The notes under the pieces were generated by a model, which was not told the DNA's origin, did no database searches, and was given only the letters and a program-made list of their open reading frames with translations. 31,054 bases of DNA from Clostridiales bacterium. Its GTDB lineage: Bacteria > Bacillota > Clostridia > Oscillospirales > UBA644. Shown one piece after another: positions 1 to 7,911 of this stretch. The stretch is taken from NCBI GenBank assembly GCA_003343705.1, contig QAKR01000058.1, forward strand, positions 1 through 31,054, given 5' to 3'. How positions within the stretch are numbered: position 1 is the first letter of the stretch; each line of letters begins with the position of its first letter. The position numbers were made by a program, and so were the translations under genes.

Positions 1-1248
1 CTTATGGACATAGGCACATTGAAATATTACCAGAAGACATATGGCTCGAAATTCTGGGGCTACGGATTTGACAAAGGTTCTAATATTGATCTTAATAACA
101 TCCGTGCGATTGGCTGGGAGCTTAAAAAGTTTGATATGATCGGTCTTGAGGATTGGTGTATAAATTCATATACAGATTATTATACACCCGAAACAGGTTG
201 GATTTTAACACTGGATAACGCATATAAGTATTCCTGGTTCTTCCCCGGCATGGTTGGTGACGGTGTTGTAAACAAAAACAAACAGATTGTAACACTTACA
301 CTTGAAAATATTCGTGATACAATTGAAGATTATGAGTATCTTATTGCACTGGAAACCCGAGTACAGGAAAAATTAGATGCTCTGGGGTTAGATATTACTC
401 TTGACCAGGCAATGGAAAGTTATTATGACGGATTGTTTTTGGATTTGCACAGACTCCCAGCGGAAGAGGCAGATGGGTTTGCAACTGTTCGGACCCGTAT
501 AATTGATGAAATTATAAATGGTGTTTCATATATCATAACAACAAAAGTTGATGATAAAAACTGGCTGACTGATAATCGATATATAAATATATACACATCT
601 ATAGGCTCTGAAATTATAATTGATGGCGAGCCTCAACAAACGCTGGAGACAGATAAATATGTTTATACTAAGATTTATAAATATATAGGGGAAGAAAGCA
701 AAACATATGAAATTAAATGCGAAGGGCGAGCTACTTTTCAGCACATACTTTCAAAAGATTTTGATAAAAAACCGGTAATAACCCTTGACAATCCGGATGT
801 TTATGAATCATTAAAGAAAGCTAATCCCAACACCGAATTTGAAATTATAAATGACGGAGATAAAGCCGTGTTAAAAATAGTTTTCGGTTCAGGGACAAAA
901 CGAGGATTTATTATTCCTGCGGAAATAATGACAACACCTGTAGGAAATTATAATTATGTACGTATGAATGTTTGGGCGGACAGTGATGAAAATACATACA
1001 CGCCGGTATGTATACTTAATTCGGAGAATTTGATTGTCACGTCAAGCAGCGAAAAGTTTTACCCTACCACAGATAAAAATACCCCATTTACATGTTATTT
1101 TAATAAAAGCCAAGCTTTTGAGGCTGGTTCTTTATTGAATTCTTTCAGGCTTAGTCTTAATAAATCATATACTTCTACGGTAACACTTTACTTTTCGGAT
1201 ATATATTTTATAAAAGAAAGTATAGATTTTAATTGGGTTATATTTTAA
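1..1248 (+). CDS. C-terminal part of a DUF4091-type (glycoside-hydrolase-like) protein, 5' end outside window
   Basis: The frame is open from the first base, so the ATG at 4 is probably internal and the gene is cut by the window edge. Residues about 30-125 resemble the end of the DUF4091 family, which is found next to glycan-active catalytic domains. There is a tryptophan-rich stretch (GLEDWCINSYTD, TGWILTLD), then a PGMVGDGVV segment and LENIRDTIEDYEYLIALE, matching the family's 'R.ENLRDG.EDYEYL' signature. Residues about 160-410 look like two beta-rich, carbohydrate-binding-type domains, but I cannot name them. No terminator is visible before the next promoter. The following genes encode two sugar isomerase-like proteins and a sugar acetyltransferase, so a role in glycan breakdown is a reasonable inference. 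The catalytic part and any signal peptide are not visible. Confidence 0.7.
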   Translation, partial: LMDIGTLKYYQKTYGSKFWGYGFDKGSNIDLNNIRAIGWELKKFDMIGLEDWCINSYTDYYTPETGWILTLDNAYKYSWFFPGMVGDGVVNKNKQIVTLTLENIRDTIEDYEYLIALETRVQEKLDALGLDITLDQAMESYYDGLFLDLHRLPAEEADGFATVRTRIIDEIINGVSYIITTKVDDKNWLTDNRYINIYTSIGSEIIIDGEPQQTLETDKYVYTKIYKYIGEESKTYEIKCEGRATFQHILSKDFDKKPVITLDNPDVYESLKKANPNTEFEIINDGDKAVLKIVFGSGTKRGFIIPAEIMTTPVGNYNYVRMNVWADSDENTYTPVCILNSENLIVTSSSEKFYPTTDKNTPFTCYFNKSQAFEAGSLLNSFRLSLNKSYTSTVTLYFSDIYFIKESIDFNWVIF

Positions 1249-1297
1249 TAACAGCATTTTAAAAATATCGATTATTTTAATTTTAAACATTATATAC

Positions 1298-1325
1298 TTG
1301 AAGTATTTAATGATAATTGTATATT
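1298..1325 (+). promoter_or_regulatory. Sigma-A-type promoter for the sugar isomerase genes
   Basis: TTGAAG at 1298-1303 and TATATT at 1320-1325 are separated by 16 bases. Transcription would begin near 1332, upstream of the GGAGG site at 1346-1350. This rules out the upstream ATG at 1317 as the start of the next gene. Confidence 0.45.
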
Positions 1326-1358
1326 AAATTTTTTATTATTAAATTGGAGGAAACTGAC

Positions 1359-2159
1359 ATGATGAAAATCGGTGTTATCACAGACAGCTTTCGAGTGCCG
1401 TTTAAAGAAGCGGTTATAAAAGCAAGAGATTTAGGAGCACAAGGGATACAGCCTTACGCTACGGGGAATGATTTCGGCCCTGGTAAGTTTACAAAGGACG
1501 AAATAAAAGATATTAAAAAGTTCGTAGCAGACAATGGCCTTGTATTTTCGGCGATTTGTGGAGATTTCGGTCTTGGGTTTGAGCATGAAGAAAAAAATGA
1601 TGAGGTTATACGTTTAACAAAAGGAGTAATGGATTTTGCACTTGAATTAGGTGCAAATATAATTACAACACATGTTGGGTTAATCCCATCAGATGAAAAC
1701 GATCCTGTTTTTAAAACAATCGTTAAAGCTGTGACTGCTCTTGGGAAATATGGGGATGAAGTAGGTTGTTCATTTGCCCTTGAAACAGGCCCTGAACCGG
1801 CAGTTATTCTTAAAAAATGCCTTGAACAAGCAGGTGTTAAAAGTGCAAAGGTTAATCTTGACCCTGCAAACTTTGTAATGCTTTGCGGAGACGACCCGGT
1901 TAAAGCTGTTTATACACTTAAAGACTATATCGTACATACACATGCTAAAGATGGTATTTCAACAAGCCCGAATCTTAACGATTTTGAAGAAAAGCCGTTG
2001 GGGACAGGCGGTGTTCCGTTCCCTGAATATTTAGCAGCCCTTAAAGATATAGGTTATGACGGATTTTTAACAATTGAACGTGAGGTTGGTGAAACACCTG
2101 AAAAAGACATTAAGCTGGCGATGGACTTTTTAACCTCAAACCTTAAAAAACTATATTAA
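1359..2159 (+). CDS. Sugar phosphate isomerase/epimerase family protein (TIM barrel)
   Basis: The 266-residue product has the AP-endonuclease-2-like TIM barrel of sugar-phosphate isomerases/epimerases. Visible hallmarks are KIGVITDSF at the first strand, ITTHVG in the middle, ETGPEP (metal-binding Glu), VNLDPANF (Asp), HTHAKDG (two His) and TIEREVG near the end (Glu). Together these make a divalent-metal site typical of xylose-isomerase-like enzymes. I chose ATG 1359 because GGAGG at 1346-1350 lies 8 bases upstream; a longer reading from 1317 would start inside the promoter. The next gene starts 16 bases after the stop and belongs to the same family, so the two probably act on successive steps or related sugars. 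The substrate cannot be read from sequence; inosose, ketose or sugar-acid metabolism are all possible. Confidence 0.82.
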   Translation: MMKIGVITDSFRVPFKEAVIKARDLGAQGIQPYATGNDFGPGKFTKDEIKDIKKFVADNGLVFSAICGDFGLGFEHEEKNDEVIRLTKGVMDFALELGANIITTHVGLIPSDENDPVFKTIVKAVTALGKYGDEVGCSFALETGPEPAVILKKCLEQAGVKSAKVNLDPANFVMLCGDDPVKAVYTLKDYIVHTHAKDGISTSPNLNDFEEKPLGTGGVPFPEYLAALKDIGYDGFLTIEREVGETPEKDIKLAMDFLTSNLKKLY

Positions 2160-2175
2160 TAGAAGGATTTATATT

Positions 2176-3021
2176 ATGAAATTAGGTATCAGTTCATATG
2201 CACTTCATCCTTATATGGGAAGATATAATTGTGATATTTATGAAGCAATAAAAGCTGCAAAAGAGCTTGGGTATCAACAAATAGAATTTATTTCAACATA
2301 TGAGCCTGAAGGCGTATCTGCTGCTGACAGTGCAAAACAAATAAAAGACTTCTGTTCCGACACAGGAATGGAAATTACAGCTTATACAATAGGCGCGGAT
2401 CTTCTTGTAGACGGCGAAGACGACCGTCTTATTAAAGAACTTGAAATTGCAAAAATTTTGGGTGCACCGCTTATGCGCCACGACATTTCAGGTGGATTTA
2501 CCGATAGAAAAAGAAAATGTACATATGATGATCTTATTCCTATTGTAGCACCTAAGATACGAAGAGTAACTGAATATGCCCAATCTATGGGCATTAAAAC
2601 AATGACCGAAAATCATGGATTTTTCAGCCAAGACAGCTGTAGAGTCGAAAAACTCATTAATGCTGTAGACAGCGAAAATTTCGGTGCCCTTGTAGATATC
2701 GGAAATTTTCTTTGTGCAGATGAAGATCCTGCAAAAGCCGTTGCACGAATGGCTCAATATGCTTTTCATGTTCATATTAAAGATTTTATAGTTAAGCCAG
2801 GGACAGAACCTGCACCCGGAAACGGGTGGATTTGCTCCCGTGCAGGGAATTGGTTGCGAGGTACTATAGTCGGGCATGGTTCTGTACCTGTTCTGCAATG
2901 TCTTCGTATTTTACAAAGCCGAGGGTATTCAGGTAATTATTCTCTTGAGTTTGAAGGTTTAGAAGACGGGTACACAGCAATGGAATTGACAAAAGCATTT
3001 CTTGACAGGCATGTAGGGTGA
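2176..3021 (+). CDS. Sugar phosphate isomerase/epimerase family protein (TIM barrel), second copy
   Basis: The 281-residue product has the same fold as its upstream neighbour but is clearly divergent. Features are KLGISSYALHP at the N-terminus, then GYQQIEFIS, MTENHGFF (metal-binding Glu and a following His), GALVDIGNFLCADED (Asp), FHVHIKDF (His pair) and YSLEFEGLEDG (Glu). A weak AGAAGGA site precedes the ATG. The stop codon shares bases with the start region of the acetyltransferase gene, consistent with translational coupling in one operon. The divergence from the upstream copy suggests a different substrate or step rather than a recent duplication. The reaction is not identifiable. Confidence 0.82.
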   Translation: MKLGISSYALHPYMGRYNCDIYEAIKAAKELGYQQIEFISTYEPEGVSAADSAKQIKDFCSDTGMEITAYTIGADLLVDGEDDRLIKELEIAKILGAPLMRHDISGGFTDRKRKCTYDDLIPIVAPKIRRVTEYAQSMGIKTMTENHGFFSQDSCRVEKLINAVDSENFGALVDIGNFLCADEDPAKAVARMAQYAFHVHIKDFIVKPGTEPAPGNGWICSRAGNWLRGTIVGHGSVPVLQCLRILQSRGYSGNYSLEFEGLEDGYTAMELTKAFLDRHVG

Positions 3022-3026
3022 ATCAA

Positions 3027-3611
3027 ATGACAGAGAAAGAAAAGATGGAAAAGGGCTTTTTGTATATGCCCAGCGGAGATCTTGTAAAGCACCGTTATAA
3101 TATTCAAGATGCTGTTTTTGAATATAATAAAATTCCCCCCTCTCATTATGCCGAGCGTGCGACCGCAATAAAAAAAATTCTCGGGAAAACCGGAAAGAAG
3201 ATTGATATATTACCACCTTTCAAATGTGATTACGGTTATCATATCGAGGTTGGAGAGAATTTTTTTGCAAACTATAACTTCATTGTTCTTGATGGTAATA
3301 TGGTTAAGATCGGAGACAATGTTCTAATAGCTCCCAACGTCAGTATTTATGCAGCAGGACATCCCTTTGACACAGAAGAGCGCATTCAAGGCCTTGAATA
3401 CGCCTTTCCCGTCACTATTGGTGACAATGTTTGGATCGGCGGATCAACTACTATCATCGGCGGTGTCACAATAGGTAAAAATACTGTTATTGGTGCAGGT
3501 AGTGTTGTTTTACGAGATATCTCGGAAGGTGTTCTTGCCGCCGGAAACCCGTGCCGTGTTATACGGCAGATAACTGAACAGGATAAATTAAAATACCAAA
3601 GAGCAGATTAA
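3027..3611 (+). CDS. Sugar O-acetyltransferase, maltose/galactoside acetyltransferase (Maa/LacA) type
   Basis: The protein (194 residues) opens with the short Mac domain typical of maltose acetyltransferases (MTEKEKMEKGFLYM). A left-handed beta-helix of hexapeptide repeats follows (VKIGDN, VTIGDNVWIGG, VTIGKNTVIGAGS). AAGHPFD carries the presumed catalytic His at about residue 112. It would transfer acetyl from acetyl-CoA to a sugar hydroxyl in the cytoplasm. I prefer ATG 3027 over GTG 3018, because an AGGGTGA-like site precedes it and the family normally starts with MTEKEKM. It is the last gene of the operon and a terminator follows directly. The acceptor sugar is unknown. Confidence 0.88.
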   Translation: MTEKEKMEKGFLYMPSGDLVKHRYNIQDAVFEYNKIPPSHYAERATAIKKILGKTGKKIDILPPFKCDYGYHIEVGENFFANYNFIVLDGNMVKIGDNVLIAPNVSIYAAGHPFDTEERIQGLEYAFPVTIGDNVWIGGSTTIIGGVTIGKNTVIGAGSVVLRDISEGVLAAGNPCRVIRQITEQDKLKYQRAD

Positions 3612-3615
3612 TAGA

Positions 3616-3650
3616 GAAGAAACGGAGTTATTATAATTCCGTTTCTTTTT
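3616..3650 (+). terminator. Intrinsic terminator after the sugar operon
   Basis: A 10-bp stem (3617-3626 with 3638-3647; core AGAAACGGA/TCCGTTTCT) with a loop of about 11 bases runs into a T-rich tail. It begins 5 bases after the acetyltransferase stop. Confidence 0.85.
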
Positions 3651-3721
3651 ATATATCAACTTTAATGTATGCAAATGTTTATTATATATGGAAAAATAAT
3701 CAATAAAATGGCATATATGTA

Positions 3722-3750
3722 TTGCAAAAACTGTTTTTATATTGTATAAT
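3722..3750 (+). promoter_or_regulatory. Sigma-A promoter of the alkaline phosphatase gene
   Basis: TTGCAA at 3722-3727 and a perfect TATAAT at 3745-3750 are 17 bases apart. Transcription would start near 3757, giving a leader of about 25 bases that contains GGAGGAG at 3770-3776. I did not recognise a PhoP box. Confidence 0.75.
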
Positions 3751-3782
3751 ATAAATATATAAAATAACAGGAGGAGAAAACT

Positions 3783-5891
3783 TTGAAAAAGTTTTGTGCT
3801 TTAATAATTTCAATAATATTATTAATTTCTGTTTTTTCAGGATGTTCTGTTCTTGACAAAAGAAATGATCCCGGATATACACCTCCTGTACCGCAAGAAC
3901 CCTTTATAAATAGCTCAGATCCGGTAACAGACGGAAGCTCTTCCAATATTACACAAGAACTTTTAATAAGAATTTCAAAGGAAGAGTTTATTAAACCAAA
4001 AAATATTATTTTCATGATCGGTGATGGGATGGGGTTTAATTCCATTCGAGCCGCAAAATTAATAAACGGTGTTGAAGGTAACTGCGCAATTGAGTGTTTG
4101 CCTATAAAAAGCAAAGCTTCAACATACTCAACCTCGGAAGTTACAGACAGTGCCGCAGGTGCAACCGCACTGGCAACCGGTTTTAAAACAAATAACGGTG
4201 TTGTCGGAATGACGGCTGATGGCCAGAATGTGCCTAATGTGCTTGAGCTTGCTGCTTCTAAAGGTTTGAAAACAGGCGTTGTTGCAACAAAAACGGTCAC
4301 AGACGCAACTCCAGCAGGTTTTACTGCACATGTAGGATCTCGTTCAAGCGAAGAAGTAATAGCTTCTCAGCAAATTGAGAAGTTAAATAACGGAACTCTG
4401 GATCTACTTTTAGGCGGAGGAAGAGCCCATTTTACTACAGAATCAAATCAGTTAAAACTTAACGAGGCAATTAATAATGGGTTAACATATATAACTGATA
4501 AAAATGATTTAACTTCAATTACAACTCCTGTATTAGGTTTATTTCAAGATTATGTTTTGCCGATAGGTTTTGGATCAAGTCCTAATCTTGCTCAAATGAC
4601 ACAAACAGCCCTTAATGTTTTAAAATGTGATGAAGGATTCTTTTTGATGATTGAGGGCTCTCAAATAGACACTTCAAATCATGCCAACAATGAATATTCT
4701 ATGGCTTCTGAGTTTGAAGCTTTTGATGCGGCTGTTGCATTAGCACTTCGTTTTGTGGCAGAAAACCCTGATACAGTGCTTATAGTAACCGCAGACCATG
4801 AAACAGGTGGGATTTCTTTGCCTGATAGTGGTGCTACGGCTGAAGATATTCAATATACAACAACAGGTCACACCGGCGTTGATGTGCCCGTTTTTGCAAT
4901 TGGTTACGGAACAGAATCCTTAGTTGGCTCGGTCGATAATACAGATCTTGCAAAATTTGTAGCAAAATTATTGGGTGAAAATAATTTTGGAAGAGAAAGT
5001 GATTTAGAGTATCTTAAAAAACTTAAAACTGTCTTGTTCCATTCCGCATACGTTCTTGGGCTACCTATAAAAGACGTTTTTACAGAATATTTTGGCAAGA
5101 TTGTTATGAGTGAAAGCCGTATATCAAAAACTCCCGCTAAAGCGGAAAAGCTTAAAGAGAGTTTATCAACTGAGATAAACTGTGCTATACCATATGTTAT
5201 ATCTACAGATAAAATAAGTGATAATGAACTGGATTGTCAATTTATAAAAGTTGATATAACGGTCTTGCCCGGAACAGAAATTTATATAGAAGATAAACAA
5301 CTTCCTCTTACAAATAATAAGTTTAGCAGTGTTTTTGAAAGCGGAAAAGAAATAGTTGATTCAAAGATCGAGTTTACATTAAAATATCGAGGTATAGTGG
5401 CAACGGTAAAACACTGTGTGCGTTTAGATTATGAAAAGTTTGACCGCATATTGGATTTTTCATCTTCGGATTTTTATAACGAACTAAAAAAAGTTCCCTC
5501 AAATAAGTTTGAGGAGGGGTGCTTTAAACTTGAAAACGAAAAACTGTTTATAACATACTCTACAAAACTTTCTCGGTTTTCTATCCCGTCATCAACGCTA
5601 CTTATCGGAAAGGATTTATCAAAATATAACGGTATTCGAATTGTTTTTGAAAACAAATTAAATAAAGAGGTAGAAACTCCTTCGTTATATATCTCATCTG
5701 GTACGTCACTTATCACGACAACTTCATCAAAACAAACAGTATTACCCGGCGAAAAGGTTGCAATTGATTATTTTTATGATACTGAAAGCTACGGCATAGA
5801 TGCATTTAAAAATGTTGCGGCTCTGCGCATTATATCAGATTTAAAAGAAACTTTTACAATTACGGAATGTTACGCATTTTATAAAACTTAA
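3783..5891 (+). CDS. Lipoprotein alkaline phosphatase with a C-terminal extension
   Basis: This is a zinc/magnesium-type alkaline phosphatase anchored outside the membrane, where it would release phosphate from monoesters. The start is TTG, 6 bases after GGAGGAG. A type-II signal peptide ends in VFSGC, giving lipid-modified Cys21. The catalytic set is complete: FMIGDGMG (metal Asp81), TDSAAGATA (nucleophile Ser123), EGSQIDTSNHANN (Glu291, Asp296, His300), TADHETGG (Asp338, His339) and TGHTG (His363). The phosphatase fold ends near residue 400. Residues about 410-702 are an extension of beta-rich sequence without recognisable motifs, making the protein much longer than the usual 450-500 residues. 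The secreted dockerin protein follows 15 bases downstream, presumably on the same transcript. Confidence 0.9.
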   Translation: MKKFCALIISIILLISVFSGCSVLDKRNDPGYTPPVPQEPFINSSDPVTDGSSSNITQELLIRISKEEFIKPKNIIFMIGDGMGFNSIRAAKLINGVEGNCAIECLPIKSKASTYSTSEVTDSAAGATALATGFKTNNGVVGMTADGQNVPNVLELAASKGLKTGVVATKTVTDATPAGFTAHVGSRSSEEVIASQQIEKLNNGTLDLLLGGGRAHFTTESNQLKLNEAINNGLTYITDKNDLTSITTPVLGLFQDYVLPIGFGSSPNLAQMTQTALNVLKCDEGFFLMIEGSQIDTSNHANNEYSMASEFEAFDAAVALALRFVAENPDTVLIVTADHETGGISLPDSGATAEDIQYTTTGHTGVDVPVFAIGYGTESLVGSVDNTDLAKFVAKLLGENNFGRESDLEYLKKLKTVLFHSAYVLGLPIKDVFTEYFGKIVMSESRISKTPAKAEKLKESLSTEINCAIPYVISTDKISDNELDCQFIKVDITVLPGTEIYIEDKQLPLTNNKFSSVFESGKEIVDSKIEFTLKYRGIVATVKHCVRLDYEKFDRILDFSSSDFYNELKKVPSNKFEEGCFKLENEKLFITYSTKLSRFSIPSSTLLIGKDLSKYNGIRIVFENKLNKEVETPSLYISSGTSLITTTSSKQTVLPGEKVAIDYFYDTESYGIDAFKNVAALRIISDLKETFTITECYAFYKT

Positions 5892-5906
5892 CAGGAGGCC
5901 GAGAAA

Positions 5907-7673
5907 GTGCATCGCACAAAACTTTACATAACAATCTCTTTGACTATTACAGTTTCCGTTTTTTTACAAATAATTGCATTTGCAGGTGAAGACGGATTAT
6001 TCAAATATGACATATCAGAATCAGTAACAATTACCTCTTACATAGGGACAAGCTCACAGGTAAATGTCCCCGATACAATAGAAGGGATTAATGTTACTGC
6101 TATTGGTGATTTTGCATTTGACAAAAAGTTAAATATAACATCTATATCTTTACCGTCTACACTCCAATATATAGGGGAATGCGCTTTCCGAGCATGCCGG
6201 GGGCTTACTACAATAGAAATCCCCAAAAGTGTAACAGCTATAGGGTTTTACGCTTTTGATCTCTGTGAAAATTTGACTATTCTTTGTTACAGAGGTTCAG
6301 CAACTCACGATTATGCATTACGTTATAATATGAAGTTTACCCTTTTGGATGCCCAGGGTAGCGACGTTCAGTTTGAGTATACTACAACAGCATCGGAAGC
6401 GACACTCACTCGATATATAGGCAATGGAGGAGATGTTTACATACCAAGTACACTTGGTGGTAAACCTGTCATGACGATAGCCACAGGAGCATTCGAAAAC
6501 TGCAATACGGTTACTTCAATTAATTTTACAGAAACTGTAACATCAATAGAGGCAGGAGCTTTTGCTGGTTGTGAAAACCTTACAAGCTTCAGCGTACATG
6601 AAAATAATAGGTTTTTTTCAGTTAAAGACGGGATTTTATATAACTACGATCAAACAGAATTGATTTCTTATGCTCACGGCCGACAAGAAACCGAATATAC
6701 AATCCCTGTTCCTATTGAGAAGATAGGTAACAGCGCATTCAGAGGTTCAAAAAACTTGCGAACGCTATCGTTTTATGAAGGTGTTAAAACTGTTGGTCAT
6801 TATGCCTTTGCGGATTGCAGAAATCTTGAAAATGTTTATTTTGCAAGTGAACCTTCATATTTTGGGACAGATGTATTTAAAAACACAAGCTGGCAAAATA
6901 ACCAGCCTGAAGGGCTTTTATATTTCGGAAATATACTTTGTGGTAAAAAAGGGACGGTTTCTGGTAAAATTTCAATTAAAAACGGTACAAGTCTAATATC
7001 AGCTTATATGTTTGCAGAAACTTCAGTAACATCTGTTTCAATCCCGGGGTCGGTACGATATATCTGTGATCGTTCTTTTTACAACGCTTCTTTGTTAACC
7101 GAACTGGTGGTGAATTCTCGGGACATTACTTTCGGCGCAGAAGTTGTTTCCTCCGAACCTAAAATAAAATGTTATTTCGGCACCTCGGTATACGACTTTT
7201 TTATTAAAAACGGCAACACAGTGTTACAAATAGTGCCGGAAAAGCCTCGTATGAATGTGTTGTACATTTCGAATAATGTTATTTATATTACTTGGAATAG
7301 CATAGAAGGGGCTCAAGGATACAATGTCTATTTAGGTAATGAAAAAATTGCTCAAACACAAAATACATATTACACATATAAAGGTCTGAATCCTCAATCT
7401 ATGTATATTCCCGCAGTCTCAGCTTACGCCGGTGAGACTGAAGGATCTAAAAGCGACCAATCTATAATTTCAACTGTTTCATATTTATCGGGAGACATAG
7501 ATAATAACGGAGATATAGATCTTTCCGACGCAATGAAAATATTCCAACACGTAGCCGGTAAAGTTATGCTTGCAAATAAAAAAGTCGGAGATGTAAATTC
7601 TGATGGGAAGGTTGATCTTACTGATGCTATGGTAGTATTTCGTATTGTAGCAGGGAAAATTTTAATAAAGTGA
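5907..7673 (+). CDS. Secreted BspA-type leucine-rich-repeat protein with C-terminal dockerin
   Basis: The gene starts with GTG, 8 bases after AGGAGG. Residues 1-26 form a Sec signal peptide ending near IIAFA. Residues about 40-430 are BspA/LRR_5-type repeats, with recurring 'IGDFAFDKK', 'TSISLPSTL' and 'AFAGCENLTSF' patterns, used by surface proteins for binding partners or glycans. Residues about 445-525 resemble a fibronectin type III domain. Residues 528-588 are a type I dockerin with two calcium-loop repeats (GDIDNNGDIDLSDAMKIF and GDVNSDGKVDLTDAMVVF). A dockerin implies docking to a cohesin, and a cohesin-like protein is encoded at 10108-11298. No catalytic domain is visible, so it is likely an adhesive or structural subunit of an extracellular complex. 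Confidence 0.87.
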   Translation: MHRTKLYITISLTITVSVFLQIIAFAGEDGLFKYDISESVTITSYIGTSSQVNVPDTIEGINVTAIGDFAFDKKLNITSISLPSTLQYIGECAFRACRGLTTIEIPKSVTAIGFYAFDLCENLTILCYRGSATHDYALRYNMKFTLLDAQGSDVQFEYTTTASEATLTRYIGNGGDVYIPSTLGGKPVMTIATGAFENCNTVTSINFTETVTSIEAGAFAGCENLTSFSVHENNRFFSVKDGILYNYDQTELISYAHGRQETEYTIPVPIEKIGNSAFRGSKNLRTLSFYEGVKTVGHYAFADCRNLENVYFASEPSYFGTDVFKNTSWQNNQPEGLLYFGNILCGKKGTVSGKISIKNGTSLISAYMFAETSVTSVSIPGSVRYICDRSFYNASLLTELVVNSRDITFGAEVVSSEPKIKCYFGTSVYDFFIKNGNTVLQIVPEKPRMNVLYISNNVIYITWNSIEGAQGYNVYLGNEKIAQTQNTYYTYKGLNPQSMYIPAVSAYAGETEGSKSDQSIISTVSYLSGDIDNNGDIDLSDAMKIFQHVAGKVMLANKKVGDVNSDGKVDLTDAMVVFRIVAGKILIK

Positions 7674-7732
7674 ATAATATAAATAGTTACAAACAAATTA
7701 AATAATAAAATTGCAATCGCAGGATTGCTGTT

Positions 7733-7780
7733 AAATCTCCTTTTCTTATGCATATATACGCATAGGAGAAGGAGATTTTT
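7733..7780 (+). terminator. Strong intrinsic terminator after the LRR-dockerin gene
   Basis: A 19-bp stem (7733-7751 with 7760-7778, two G-U pairs, 8-base loop) overlaps and is followed by a short T run. It isolates the transport gene downstream. A small GCAATC/GATTGC hairpin at 7713-7728 precedes it. Confidence 0.88.
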
Positions 7781-7911
7781 ATATGTCTTGCTTTTTTCAA
7801 TGCAGTGTTTAAAATATATACAATAAATATTTATAAATATTAAGATAATAGACATAGTAAATTATGTTTTAAATGGTAAAATATAACTTATTTGTAGAAA
7901 AGAGGGAGCTT

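Noticed and set aside
1317..1358. Longer N-terminus for the first sugar isomerase-like gene
   Set aside because: It would begin before the predicted transcription start and ahead of the GGAGG site that clearly serves ATG 1359.
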